Positions 12,470-24,599 are shown, counted from the first letter of the stretch. The stretch: DNA of 64,000 nucleotides from Xylocopa sonorina (GCF_050948175.1 NC_135201.1:8184001-8248000), one strand, 5' to 3'. Notes: a model not told the origin generated them from the letters alone. Translations and numbers: made by a program.

Positions 12470-13200
12470 GCGAGAGAATTCCTTTGATATTCTTCAGAAA
12501 CAGAGCGTTTCATAACGATCTGATTGACTCACGATCGAAGATCGAGCTGTTTTAAAATTTTGAGAAATCTACGTGAGAAATCTACAGTGATGTTCGTTTG
12601 GAAATGCGTAAGAAAATAGTTTATTTTAACAAGTAATAAATAATAAATCAAGGTATCGACGCTATGCCTCCCGAAACGCAACTATTAATTAACTAACTCC
12701 CGAGGGCTCCTTTCTCTCACATTATATCTCTTTTTCACCCCCTCGTTTCAGTGTCGAAAAGAAAAGGAGGGTGCATGTTCGCAGAAAACGTCCTTAACCC
12801 TCGAAGACGAAGAAATAACGATTGTTAAGAATAACAGAACGGATAATTTATTTTAACAAATAATAAACTTAAATGTGTGCTCGCTGAGGGCTACTTTTCC
12901 TCGCATTGCGTCAATTTCACCCCCTCATTTTGGTGTCAAGAAGGAGGAGCACGAATTTCTTAACCTTCGAAGACGAAGAGAAAGTTTGGAGTCAAGCATA
13001 TGTTTAATGTCTCCAGCCTCTTCACGTCGAGGGTTAAGTATTTTCTTCCACCCTTCGCTATGGGGTGCAAAGGTGACTACAGTGGTCGCCACAAACTAAT
13101 TCGCAGGAGAATTCCTTTGACATCCTTCAGAAATAGAGCGTTTCGTAACGATCTTGTCGATCGACGAGCGACGCATAAAAGATCGATCGAGCTGTTCTAA
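12470..13200. repeat. dispersed repeat, copies 2 and 3 in tandem
   Basis: GAGAATTCCTTTGA...CTTCAGAAA.AGAGCGTTTC at about 12474 recurs at about 13107, 633 bp later. Between them are two versions of the block seen at 6306-6655: a diverged one (12555-12820, with CCTTAACCCTCGAAGACGAAG) and a close one (12815-13110, with CTGAGGGCTACTTTTCCTCG). The copies carry the same cassette order. Confidence 0.85.
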
Positions 13201-13870
13201 AGCAATTGCTACTTTCTTCTGAAATCGAGCAACGAAATTGGCGCAACGTTCGCGGATTCGAAAAGTATTTTTGGTCGCATTTGCGCGATCGGTTCGTCGA
13301 TTGTCATTGAAATAAAATACGGTGGCTGTGTGTGTGCGGGAGAAGAGGGGCCGTTTGGAGGCATGAGTTATACGTTCCTATTGGTTACACGGACCTTTAC
13401 AAACGGAATCGCGTGGTACGCGAAGTGAAAATATCGATAACGACAAGCCATCAGGTATTGGCCATCGATAAACGTGCACACGACTTACAGTAACGATAAT
13501 GGAAACCGAATGTCGTTCTGATAACGATTATTCGTGTCCCGGTTTCGATTCATTGACTTCATACAAATTCATTACAAAGCCCGTGAAAAACATTTTATCG
13601 AATAAATACGAGAGCCGGACGCGATCGCGTCCACCGATCGGGGTGCGGACCCGTGTGATGTATCAACGGTTATTACGAGGCTGAAGCGAAAAAAATACAA
13701 AAAAAAATATAACAAAAGAGAACAATTTGTTGTACGTTACACGTGTGTTTGATATATAAAAATAAAAAAAAAAAATAGCATTTATCTTTCCACGCTGCGA
13801 TTTATTAACCGTTTAAGTGCCATGAGCCGTTTTTCAGTGCTCAAAAGTGCCGATCACTCGACGAGAATTG
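13201..13870. other. unique block, nothing supported
   Basis: CpG-rich to about 13680, then A-rich runs. A minus-strand donor-like CTGTAAGTCG lies at about 13480, but the frame upstream of it is short and has no acceptor. Confidence 0.5.
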
Positions 13871-14253
13871 CTTTGGACGTTGACGAGAATGGTGCAGCGA
13901 GATTGTCTACTGATAAATAGAAGAAGGAAATTTCTACGAAGAGAAAAGGTGGAGAATCGCTCAAATTTCGACGCTGACAAGAATGGTGCAGCAAGATTGT
14001 CCACTGATAAGTGGAAGAACAACATTTCTACGAAGAGAAAAGGTTGAGAATTTCTCAAATTTAGACGCTGACAAGAATGGTGCAACAACAATAACACAAG
14101 ATTCTCTACTAATAATAGAAGAACAAAATTTCTACGAAGAGAAAAGGCTGAGAATTTCTCAAATTTGGACGCTGACAAGAATGGTGCAACAATAACAACA
14201 CAAGATTCTCTGCTAATAATAGAAGAACAAGATTTCTACGTTGAGAAAAGGCA
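13871..14253. repeat. tandem array, 4 copies of 94-104 bp
   Basis: GACG.TGACAAGAATGGTGCA or a near match starts at 13876, 13970, 14064 and 14168 (94, 94, 104). Units share ATTTCTACGAAGAGAAAAGG and GAGAAT.TCTCAAATTT. The last two copies carry a CAACAATAACACAAG expansion. Confidence 0.95.
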
Positions 14254-14740
14254 AAAATGGACTCTCGAGAAGAACAGAAAAAAAGAATTTCGAATATAAT
14301 TCTCGTTACGTTACAAAGAATGGAGTTTTTCTACTGTCTCAGCGTCAGTTTCAAAACACAATTGGTTTCTCGCCTCGTTGCTTCGTTTAAGGCAACGCTC
14401 GCAGGGTGTTGAATAAATTCGACGAACAGTCTCGCGGGGGAGCATAAATTCCGGTCGACCCACGTTACGAACCATCCGCTGTCTATTTATTAAGAACTCC
14501 ATCCGAGCGGACAGTAACGTGGATGTAGATTATCGTCGTAAAACGAGCATGAAACGATCATTCTCAGCGGCGGAACATCCTTATCGGCCTACTCTCACGA
14601 TCCCCCGCATTACAACCCCGTAAAAACGGGCAATATACTTCGCCACGCCATTACCATATCCCCATAACGCGCATCAACAACCCGTCCTCGTAATAAATCG
14701 TAAAACTATGCCACCAGGCGCGACACGCATCGATGGACCG
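14254..14740. other. unique block
   Basis: Single-copy CpG-rich sequence. No gene or structural element recognised. Confidence 0.5.
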
Positions 14741-15368
14741 TCTTCGATCTCTCTTTTCGATGGTTTCATCATCGCGAATTTAGCGTTGAACAGTCAAGAG
14801 ACTTTTTCAATTGAAATAAAAGAGCAATCGTGACTCGAACTGAACAGTTGAGACACTTTTTCAATTCAAAATAAAAAAGCAATCGAGACGAAGCAAGACG
14901 AAGCAGTTCGAGTCGATCGAACCGCAGAACAGCATCCCTTCGAGGTGTCTTCGATTTCTATTTTCAATGGTTTCATCATCGCGAATCCAGTGTTGAACAG
15001 TTAAGACACTTTTTCAATTGAAAATAAAAGAGCAATCGAGACGAAGCAGTTCGAGTCGATTGAACCGCAGAGCAGCATCCCTTCGAGGTATCTTCGATCT
15101 CTCTTTTCAATGGTTTCATCATCGCGAACCCAGTGTTGAACAGTTAAGACACTTTTTCAATAGAAAATAAAAGAGCAATCGAGACTCGAACCGTAGAATA
15201 GCATCCCTTCGAGGTGTCTTTGATCTCCGTTTTCAATGGTTTCATCATCGCGAACCCAGTGTTGAACAGTTAAGACACTTTTTCAATAGAAAATAGAAAA
15301 GCAATCGAGACGAAGCAAGACGAAGCAGTTCGAGTCGATCGAACCGCAGAACAGCATCCCTTCGAGGT
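14741..15368. repeat. tandem array, 4 copies of 126-207 bp
   Basis: TCTTCGAT/TCTTTGAT starts at 14741, 14948, 15091 and 15217. Units share TGGTTTCATCATCGCGAA, GACACTTTTTCAAT, AGAGCAATCGAGAC and CAGCATCCCTTCGAGGT. The first unit has an internal second copy of the GACACTTTTTCAATT piece, which makes it longest. The 15217 unit regains a GACGAAGCAAGACGAAGC segment missing from the unit before it. Confidence 0.95.
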
Positions 15369-15779
15369 CTACGATCGCATCTCCCACAACCTCAGTCAGA
15401 CGCCCTGACCATCGACCAAAGTTCACGCTGGACAGGTTAAACCATCCACCGACAATTATCCCAACCGATCTGATCGCTTATCCCCATGTTCGATCGATCT
15501 CTCCTCGAATTCACCTACAACTCACCGAAACCTGAGATGTAAACTCCTCAAGAAATACATATAAATCGTCAACGCATATATACATCAGTCTTCACGTTCA
15601 AATTACCTTTAAGTCATTTTAGAAACGCACATCTCTTTAAACAGTTAACTGTGGCGAGCTGTAGCGAACTGTGAATCGAGGCAATGGTCGATACACAAAA
15701 TCGTGCCACTTCTCTGTGACGAGTATACTCGCCAAATACAGTTAATTGATTGATATCCACTCAACAAGATCCACGAATG
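15369..15779. other. unique block, nothing supported
   Basis: Single-copy, moderately AT-rich, with no recognisable gene. Confidence 0.5.
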
Positions 15780-16440
15780 AAAACTAACACTCATTATACC
15801 TACTACCCTCATATAAAAATTACAGAAAAGGATAATAATTGCGTAATACGTGTTGCTTCGTTCGTCCAACATTAAAAGAAGGATCTCAACTGAGACGAAG
15901 AAGGACTCGTGGTGGTCCTGTGTTGCAATTTTGGTGGAGAACGCTGGGAACGACTAAGAACGAACGCTCGCTATATTTACCACCCTCACATCACAATCAC
16001 AGAGAAGAATAATAATAGCTTCGTCCAACATCGAAGAAGGATCCCAACTGAGACGAGGAGGACGCGTGGCGAACGCTGTTGCAGTCTCGATGGAGAACGC
16101 TGGCAATGACTGAAATCGAACGCTCCCTATACCTACCATCCTCACATCAAAATCACAGAAAAGAATAATAATAGCTTCGTCCAACATCGAAGAAGGATCC
16201 CAACTGAGACGAGGAGGACGCGTGGCGAACGCTGTTGCAGTCTCGATGGCAATAACTGAAATCGAACGCTCCCTATACCTACCACCCTCACATCAAAATC
16301 ACAGAAAAGGATAAATAACATCGTAATACGTGTTGCTTCCTTCGTCCAACATCGAAAAGGGATCCCAACAGAGACGAGGAAGGACTCGTAGCGTTCCTGT
16401 GTTGCAGTCTCGATGGAGAACGCTGGGAATGACCGAGGGA
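15780..16440. repeat. tandem array, 4 copies of 155-166 bp with a leading half unit
   Basis: The anchor CAACAT(T/C) after TCGTCC starts at 15867, 16026, 16192 and 16347. Units contain AAGGATC.CAACTGAGACGA, GTTGCAGTCTCGATGG, ACCACCCTCACATCA and AGAATAATAATAGCTTCG. A half unit (15780-15866) precedes them. The outer units keep CGTAATACGTGTTGCTTC and the inner ones have lost it. Confidence 0.95.
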
Positions 16441-17033
16441 TCGAGGGAATAGCCGCGGAGGGTGGCGTTACAAAGCGTATCGGCTGGCGGGACGACAAGA
16501 GGAGCCACCTGGGGACACCGCGACGCGTCGTGCGGCTGCCGCAGAGGGCGTACGACCTGGCGCACCCTTAATCCGTAACTTAATTAATGTCATCGGTAAA
16601 GGGCGGAGAGGCGAGCCTCTGCAGAGAGAGAGAGAGAGAGCTGCTTTTCACGGTGACGCGCCCTCAGGTTCCGCGGGTAATCTCGCGGCGCCAGGCTGCG
16701 ATCAGGATCGAGGATCGCGGAGGAGAGCTCGTAATTCGCGGCTGGTTACCCCTCCCTGGCATCCCCCTCCCCCTGGAATTAACTGGCAGGGAAAGGGAAC
16801 GCGCGTTTGGATTCCAGATAGTTTTAAGTTCGTTCGTTCCTCGACATCCTCTTCGTCTACCCTCCTGGAATTATACGCGACGAACGCGATCAACCGGATT
16901 TACTTCACACTCAGACCACCCTCGTTCCTAGGGGTAGTTTTTTTCTTCTTACTTGCACCGCGTGGAGGAGGCTTAACGAAATTATCGTGTTTTCGAGGAG
17001 AATTCAGAGAGCGTTGGGGAATTTTGTTTTTGG
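16441..17033. other. unique block, GC-rich at the left
   Basis: 16440-16570 is conspicuously GC- and CpG-rich and open in frames on both strands. A short (GA)n microsatellite lies at about 16623-16640. The remainder is single-copy with no supported gene. Confidence 0.5.
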
Positions 17034-17440
17034 GGATTGGGATGTGGGTCAGTGATTTTTGTCAGCCTCGAATTTATTGTTCTACATCGTTATTTTAATT
17101 AAGTAATTATTCGTCGAAGCTCTAGATTGATAAGAAAACATCTAGAATTGAAAGAGATGGAAACACCTTGGAAAAATAAGGGTACAAATAATTTTTAAAA
17201 ACGCACCACTGCTTTTAAGTTAGTATTTTTTTTTTTCGAAGATTGAAATATGTGTCAGCAATTTTTGTTAGCCTCGAATCTATTATTCTATATCTTTTTT
17301 TCATCGAGTAATTATTCCTCAAATCCCTAGATTAATAAGAAAACCTCTAGAAAATTGAAAGAGACGAAAACACCTCGAAAGAAAAAGGGTACAACTAACT
17401 TTCAAAAATATTCCACTGCTTTCAAACTACAATTAAGAAA
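17034..17440. repeat. tandem array, 2 copies of 206 bp
   Basis: GCCTCGAATTTATT/GCCTCGAATCTATT lies at 17065 and 17271. Both units carry GAAATTG/GAATTG plus AAAGAGA, AACACCT.GAAA, AAGGGTACAA and CCACTGCTTT in the same order. About 80% similar by eye. Confidence 0.9.
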
Positions 17441-17944
17441 CGCCTACCACCTCCACTTACAAAATGGCACCTTTTTCTGGCAATTATTTGGGTTAACTCA
17501 GACTGAACCGGGAAGGGATTCCAAAGACACGCGTATCGGAGTTACCATAGGCAAGTACCACGGTGTTCGCCATGGAACGCGGACCCTCTTGCGCTCGCGC
17601 GCTACCCCTTTGTTCCCGTTTCGTATTGTAGCTATTGTCATGCATCGCGAATGGACACTTGAGTCGACGTATTTGTTCTGTTGCATTGAAGCCACGGTCT
17701 CCCTTTCCGCAACGGGATCCGCTTTCCTCCCGGAAATTCGACGAGGATCTTGTTCGGTACACCAGCCCCGGGGTTTACGCGCCACGAGCTACTTACCTAT
17801 TTTGGGTTCTATATACGCTCTACGTTCCGTTGCTGCGCGATATTTTCGAGGTTTAACCCCTTTCGACGTGAAACACTCCACACATTCCACGTTCAACACG
17901 AAAAATAACATAAAACACCAATCTGTTAATTACAATTTCGAAAG
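17441..17944. other. unique CpG-rich block
   Basis: Open frames on both strands span this block. The longest (plus, 17355-17969) has no ATG at its start, begins inside the preceding array and ends in the next. I do not support it as a gene. Confidence 0.5.
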
Positions 17945-18355
17945 AACCTACAAAATTACACTTGTATAGTACTCAAGTGGAATTATTGCTTCGCAAACGT
18001 AAAAAGAAAATACGAAATTGTAGAATTCCAACGTCGACAACCACTCAAGAATCTACGATTACACTTGTATATTACTCAAGTGGAATTATTGCTTCGCAAA
18101 CGTAAAAAGAAAATACGAAATTGTAGAATTCCAAGGTCGACAACCACTCAAGAATCTACGATTACACTTGTACGTTACTGAAGTGGAATTATTACTTCTC
18201 AAACGTAGAGAGAAAATGCGAAATTGAAGAATTTCAAGGTTTACAACCACTGAAGAACCTACGATTGCACTTGTACATTACTCAAGTGGAATTAATCGCG
18301 AATGCAAAAAGAAAATATGAAATTATAGAATTCTAAAGTTGACAACCACTGTCGT
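17945..18355. repeat. tandem array, 4 copies of exactly 103 bp
   Basis: TT(A/G)CACTTGTA starts at 17956, 18059, 18162 and 18265. Copies 1 and 2 are nearly identical (ACTCAAGTGGAATTATTGC, AATACGAAATTGTAGAATTC). Copies 3 and 4 are diverged without changing the period. Confidence 0.96.
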
Positions 18356-19039
18356 AAATTACTCTACTCGTGGCTAGTAGAATGTTTCCCGATATTCGTG
18401 CGAATCGTGGGCAAAGAAGGCGCGAGTCCACCGACATCGGTTGTCCGCTCGAGTTTCTTCGAAGCCAACCCCCTCGAAGGATCCTCGACGTTTGATCGAG
18501 CTCGATTATTCGAACCGATCTCTGCTACATAGACTCGTCTATATATATACACGCGTGTGTGCACGGTTAACTCGATTCTGTCCAGAACCGTGACGCGGAC
18601 CTGTTTCTGTTCGAAGAGGCCAGCGTCGTCCTTATCTCCATAAACCATCCTGCAATCGATACTCGCGACGTGGCGTTTCACAGGAGCCACCCTCTGCAGC
18701 CGTGCGCCCCACTAATTTCCCTTTAATTGTGCCCTCGTCTACGAAACGACTGGTGAGCCGACCGTGCGGCTAAATATCGAGATCGCTGCCACGGCTGTCC
18801 AACGGGAATCGTCGCGATAATTGTCACTGGCTGCTATTGACAGTGGTCTGGCTGACGGGTGGCCATCTTCGTGGGGCGTCCCGTTGCGGACACGCGGAGC
18901 CACCCTTCAGAATGATTTTGTGGCCTGTTGCCAGACGCTCCGTCAGGTGCTCGTTTTTGGTGGAAAAACGGCTGATCGAGGTGATTTTAGGCGGATTTTG
19001 TGGGGTGTAATTCATTGGTACCCTTGGGGAATCTCGTGG
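18356..19039. other. unique CpG-rich block
   Basis: Contains a short TATATATATACACG run near 18540. A CAG|GAG ... CTG|GTGAGC interval (18682-18750) is exon-shaped but tiny, with a weak acceptor. No gene supported. Confidence 0.5.
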
Positions 19040-19580
19040 TTTGGTTTAATTGGGGTTGTTGGAGGAATGCTTGGGGCGTCTTTGAGATTAGGAAGGGATG
19101 TAATTGGTATTGAAATTTTTGTTGAACGTTTTTCTTGTTACTAGCATAGATGGTGATAGTTCTTCTAGTTTTCTCTGTTCTAGTTTTTTTGCTTTAACAT
19201 CCTATGTAGTTTGATATCCTCGTTTGTTTTACTTTGGGGTTGTTGGAGGAATGCTTGAGGCGTCTTTGAGATTAGGAAGGGATGTAATTGGTATTGAAAT
19301 TTCTGTGGAACGTTTCTCTTATTAATAGCATAGATCGTGAAAAATACTTTGTCCTATTTTTTTTTTGCTTTAGCGGCCTATGTAGTTTGATTTCCTCATT
19401 TGTTTTATTTGGGGTAGTTGAAGGAATGCTTGGGGTGTCTTTGAGATTACGAAACTATGTAATTGGTATTGAAATTTCTGTTGAACATTTCTCTTGTTCC
19501 TAATATAGATCGTGTAAAACCAGTTTGTTCTACTTTATTTATTTTCATATACTACATAATTTGTTACTAGAAGACAACGG
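19040..19580. repeat. tandem array, 3 copies of 175-184 bp
   Basis: TGGGGT(T/A)GTTG starts at 19051, 19235 and 19410. Units share GGAATGCTTG.GG, TCTTTGAGATTA, TGTAATTGGTATTGAAATTT and CCTATGTAGTTTGAT. Confidence 0.95.
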
Positions 19581-20263
19581 GGTTTCTCTTCCAGGGGTGG
19601 TTTCTCTCAGAATCGTATCTCTGTGAGAAGAGAAATTAATGCCAGAGCGACGTATCTTTTTTTTTGGTTAATTCAGAGGGTGTTTCAATTTCCTGGCAGT
19701 GTATTAATTATCGCGGATCCACAGCCGCGAAATTCGTTGAGGAGCGTACCCACGGAAATGACTGGGCATTTAAATCGGAATCTCCCTCAGCCCTGGTGAA
19801 CATCGTCGAACCTGGCGTGTTCCATGCCCGCCCCTCATTTGCCAGCAGCCGCGCAGAATCCGCGAGCGGGTTCGAAATACGCTCAAAGATCATCTGCGCG
19901 CACGGTTCCTTTGGCTCTTATTCGACCGAGTTAATTATTTCTAGGGGCTAGCGCGTTTCACCCGTTTGTCGTAATTAAACCCCTCCCCCCACGTGGGAGA
20001 CTTCGCACAAATCAAAGTGCGTTCGCGATGAAACGGATCGTTCCGCGATCCACGGCGTCGGGTTTGCCAGCGGCTAGACTCAAAGCGGAAACTCGCACCC
20101 CCTAACCCTCCCTCTTTCTCTCTTCCTCCATCCAAAGCGGTGAACGCCGCGATGGGACGCGAGCGCGCGCAGCCACGCTTCTGATTCTTTTTCCTGTATT
20201 AATTTAACCAAACGATAAAGCACCACGCGTCGCCATTGAACGTCTTTACTAAATATATATGCA
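19581..20263. other. unique block
   Basis: Single-copy, CpG-rich after 19720. Complementary 60-95-codon open frames on both strands lack splice context. Confidence 0.5.
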
Positions 20264-20800
20264 CAGGGTGTTTTCTGTAAAATAGATCAATATTTTTTTT
20301 TTATGCAGCCAACTGTGGCTATTAATCTGCGAATTTTCTTTCGAAGATCGTGGCAAGCTTCGAGCTTAATTTTCATAAAATTTTAAGCTGGAAATAATTA
20401 TGTATCCCGTGTTTTTAATGTAGAGATTCAGGGTGGTCTCTGCGACATGGAGCAGCTATGGATATTAATCTACGAATTTTCTTTCGAAGATCGAGGCAAA
20501 CTTAATTTTGACAAAATCGTAGGAATAGATCAATATTTTTCGAAGCAGCCAGCTGTGGCTATTAATCTACGAATTTTCTTTCGAAGATCGAGGCAAGCTT
20601 CAAGCTTAATTTTCATAGAATTGTAAGTTGAAAATAATTATATATCGCGTTTTTTTTATATAGAGATTCAGGGTGTTCTCTGCGAAATGGAGCGGCTATG
20701 GCCATTAATCCACGAATTTCCTCTCGAAGATCGAGGCTAGCTTAACTTTCACAAAATCGTAAGCCGCAAATAATTACGTGTCTCTATATTTTCATACAGA
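20264..20800. repeat. higher-order tandem repeat, (A-B)x2, period 240
   Basis: ATTAATC(T/C).CGAATTT starts at 20331, 20463, 20571 and 20704, so the spacings alternate 132, 108, 133. Units 1 and 3 share GCAGCCA.CTGTGGCT and GCAAGCTTC.AGCTTAATTTT. Units 2 and 4 share ATTCAGGGTG.TCTCTGCG and ATGGAGC.GCTATGG. A and B are themselves related, so a dimer formed first and was then duplicated. Confidence 0.93.
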
Positions 20801-21504
20801 GCTACGTAACGAATGTTAATTAGCCATGGCTGGCGAAGTATCTTTGACGGATTATCATTAGTGGCCACCAGTTCGAAGCGTCCACTCTGCGCCTCCGCCG
20901 ATTAAGATCAACGATTTTACGTAATATCTCGTTACACGTCCGGCTTATCATTAAAGTGCGGCCGATTCAGCTGTTCCCGCGTCTGAATTGAGTCGCTGCC
21001 AGGCCAGGTCGGTAACAATGCCCCGCGTCAGTGGAACGACGTGGCAGCGGGGAGCTTTTAACGAGATACAATACCAGGATGTTAACTTTCGCCTGTTTAA
21101 CGCCGTCTGAGCGCCTTATTCCGTATTCAACGTGTCAAACTGCGGACCCATCGCGATCCCTCGAGCAGACGTACTCGACTCACTACGCAGAGTGAACTTT
21201 CTACGTCTATTAATATCTTAAAGGATCGACTCTTGGAGAAACGAATCGAGCAACTGAATTTCTCGAACGAATCTCAAATAAAAAGAAAAAAATATAACTT
21301 CTACTGTTTCATTTGCAAATGTTGACGATTTAGAAAGAAATAGGTGCAACTGTGGCACCCATCGCCACTCGACAACAAGATAGTTGCCATTTCGCACCTC
21401 GAAAAGTCTCAGTCGAGCTACTTAGCTCTACGCGCGACACTCAGAGCCATGGAATTTTCAATAATTCTGGAGGAGGCGCGACGAAAGTTACGTAGGCCAG
21501 AAAA
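20801..21504. other. unique CpG-rich block
   Basis: Single-copy, information-rich sequence (20830-21180) with no open frame of note. It resembles conserved non-coding DNA, which is an impression only. Confidence 0.5.
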
Positions 21505-21930
21505 AAACCTAATAAAAAAAGCTCACAACTAACTCTGTGCTGATTAAGTTAACCACGTTCCAACTATTCCACGCAAAGATCACGAAAGAGGAAGTCAAGA
21601 GCAACGTCTCGTCGAAGAACGCACCCCTCGCTCACTCGCGAAATTAAAGCAAACTTAATAAAAAAAGCTCACAACTAACTCTGTGAGATTTATTAGTTAA
21701 CCACGTTCCAAATATCCCATGGAAGAGGAAATTGACAGCGACGTCTCATCGAAAAACGCACCCCTCGCTCACTCGCGAAATTAAAGCGAACCTAATAAAA
21801 AAAGCTCACAACTAACTCTGTGTGGTGATTAGTTAACCACGTTCCAAATATCCCATGAAAAAGGAAGTCGACAGCAACGTCTCATCGAAAAACGCGCCCA
21901 ACGCTCGCTCGCGAAATTACACGCGCGACT
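21505..21930. repeat. tandem array, 3 copies of 137-146 bp
   Basis: AATAAAAAAAGCTCACAACT starts at 21511, 21657 and 21794. Units share TTAACCACGTTCCAA, CGTCTC.TCGAA.AACGC and CTCGCGAAATTA. Copies 2 and 3 are closest. Confidence 0.96.
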
Positions 21931-22249
21931 TGGCCATCGAACTCCCATGGCGAACCGCTCCTCCGATGCGATATCACCCCCTGCGAAATCCCGTGTCTCG
22001 TTCCGCCGCGAAGAACACGCCGTGGAGGCTTCTTCGCGGAGCCCCCGCCGGAAGCCACGTCGATAAATTACAATTTCAATTTCGCACGGATGAAAGCCGC
22101 ATACTTTCCCAAGAAGCTGTGCGTTCCGCACGCGCCACGGAGAGGGTGCCCGGTTCATTACGCCTGGGACGGGGTTTCTATGCGCCTACATTTCAATTAC
22201 AGCCGCGTCGCGTGGCGCTGATGAAAACTGAGCGCCGCTGGATCCAACC
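21931..22249. other. unique CpG-rich block
   Basis: A 175-codon plus frame (21855-22382) crosses from one array through this block into the next. That path makes a real gene unlikely. Confidence 0.5.
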
Positions 22250-23040
22250 GATCCGACGTTGGATCTCGTCTGTCGTCAGTTGCGAGAATTTCCTCAGTAT
22301 TAACACAGTCATCGTTCGATCCTTGTGGATCTCGACTCGAAATGCTCTTTTCTTGTTGCGAGAAAAAATGTTGAGAGTCTGAGAAGATTAAGGGATGATC
22401 TGTGGTTCCGAGTTCGTAGAGTCCTCAATCGTTTTCACTCGATTATACATGAAACTTTGTTTTGAAAATATATATATAAGATACGTCAATGTACAGTTGG
22501 TTACTGACGTTGGATCGTCTATCGTTACTGACAAGAAATTCTTAAGTATTAACAGTCATCGTTCGATCCTGGTGGATCTCGACTCGAAATGCTATTTTCT
22601 TGTTGCGAGAAAAAGTGTTGAAAGTCTGAGAAGATTAAGGGATGATCTGTGGTTCCAAGTTCGTAGAGTTCAATCGTTTTCATTCAATTATACATGAAAC
22701 TTTTTTTTTTTTAAATATATAGAAGACACGTCAGTGTACAATTGGTTACTGACGTTGGATCACGGTTATACTTTGTCGAGCTCTCGTCTATCGTTACTGA
22801 CAAGAAATTCTTGAGTATCAACAGTCATCGTTCGATCCTAATGGATCTCGATTCGAAATGCTCTTTTCTTGTTGCGAGAAAGTTAGAAAAGAGAGTTAGA
22901 AAAATTAATAATGGCTGATCTGTGGTTCCAAGTTCGTAGAATTTAATCATTTTTATTTAATTACACATGTAACTTCCTTCTTTTCGAATGTATAGAAGAT
23001 AAGTTAATACACAATTAGCTTCAGAAATTGGTGAGACACT
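22250..23040. repeat. tandem array, 3 copies of 247-269 bp
   Basis: CAGTCATCGTTCGATCC starts at 22306, 22553 and 22822. Units share TGGATCTCGA.TCGAAATGCT, TCTTGTTGCGAGAAA, GATGATCTGTGGTTCC and AATTA.ACATG.AACTT. An AT microsatellite (ATATATATATA) sits in the first unit. Confidence 0.95.
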
Positions 23041-24599
23041 TGTGACTACTCGAGTCAGCTTCGTGCCACCGTAGATCCTCAGTAATTAAGTTCGATCGAG
23101 GCTGCAGACGTCGATACGGAAGTTGAACTCGAACGACGGACAGACGAACGAAAGTTTCCTCAATACATGGTCACGAGATCATAGTAAACGTTATCAGTGA
23201 TAGTATTTCGATTCTGAATCTATCAAGAAGCAATGCGAATACAATCGCGACTGCTTTCGAAAGACAGCGTTCGCCAGGGGTTGAAAACAACCTTGACGCG
23301 CTTTGTCGACGCTCGAGGATCGCTAGGATCATCCTCGAAGCCTAATTAATTAACGTAACTTCGTTAAATCTCGCAATTCTACGCGTTCGATGTGTTTCTT
23401 TCGATCAAAGTGGAAAATTGGCGATTTTCGTTTTTGCGAATAACAGTAACAGCAATTTGAGGGGGTTGGAAGCTTGCTCTGCGATCGATAATAGTTTCTC
23501 GAATTCGATATCGAGCATGGTAATCAAATTCCGTGGCACGAGCATCCGCGCTCGCAGCATTCGATTTGATCGAATCGGTGGCCAGTGGCGACCGAAGTGT
23601 CACGCCGCGAGGGGACAGAGGGGCGCGTCGATTTTTTGGCAGCTTGTTAAACGGTTACAACGATTGATTGGTCCGGCGTCGTTCGTATCGCGCTACTGTT
23701 TTTCTTCTATAAATTGTTAAATCGCAATTCGAATTCGATTTCTCCCTCAACGACCGTGTGAATACGAAAAATACCACTGCGAGGCTCGCTGGACCTCGAA
23801 ATTAAGGACGCGTCGTTTCAACCCCAGCGAGCGCGCCAGTTAAAACGCCCATTAAATTGAAATCGCGATCGAAACAACGCGATCCTCGTCGACGTTAATA
23901 TATCCTCCATAATATAGGCATTAAATTACGCGATATAATACTCTCTGCGCCCCATCTCGAATCGTCGACCATTCTTTCGCGATTCGTCGTCGAACGAGCC
24001 TCGACTGTGTTCCAGGTGTGTACACCCGTCGTTAATCCGCCATCGTCCCCTGCTCGGATTCAGGTCAGCCTCTGAATTTATTCCCAAAACATTTATTCAT
24101 CCCCCTCAATTATCGAGGACCACCATCGTCGATAGTTTATGTCCCCGTTCCGTCTATTTGCATAATTCATCGTCGAGTTGCCCGACACGAAACGAGAATG
24201 GATACGATCCAAGGAGAGACTCTCTCCACGCGGCTGTATCTCGCACCTATGAATTATTCAGCCCGCGAGAACGCGGCTGATAATACGGCGAATAATTAGG
24301 CGAGCGTAAAAGAAACCGTCGAGAAGGGACCAGTGGACTTCCGGTTCGGTTCTTTCGCCCGCGAGCTTGTTCCAAGGAACCGTTTAAGCGTGGAACGCGA
24401 GTTAGGGATACCGTCGTTGGACACGGAAACTCGAAAACGGACGGCGATCAATCGAACGGTGCACGCGAGTCAGTTGCCGGCACCCTGGCGTTTCGCGAAT
24501 TTAACGGGGAACCGTAGAAAGGGGTTGCGGAAGGTCTATGCTCTTTTGGGAGTTGGGAAATAGAGGGTGTTCTGGGTTTGATTTGCGGGTTTGCTTTGG
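23041..24599. other. unique CpG-rich block
   Basis: About 1.5 kb of single-copy sequence, with several short open frames on both strands and no acceptor-donor pair with a convincing frame. No repeat found. Confidence 0.5.

Noticed and set aside
9283..13880. Shared 16-mer GAATTGCTTTGGACGT between arrays at 9.2 and 13.9 kb
   Set aside because: No homology extends beyond it, and one such match is expected by chance in 64 kb.
17790..17860. Minus-strand donor TAG|GTAAGTAGC
   Set aside because: Good donor match, but the upstream minus frame is short with no acceptor, and nothing else supports an exon.
17355..17969. 204-codon open frame on the plus strand
   Set aside because: It starts at TTG inside one tandem array, ends inside the next, and a complementary minus frame is open over the same DNA. 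No domain recognised.
18682..18750. CAG|GAG...CTG|GTGAGC micro-exon shape
   Set aside because: Weak acceptor tract, only 69 bp, no homologous peptide, and such patterns are frequent by chance.
21855..22382. 175-codon open frame
   Set aside because: Crosses two unrelated tandem arrays and the block between them.
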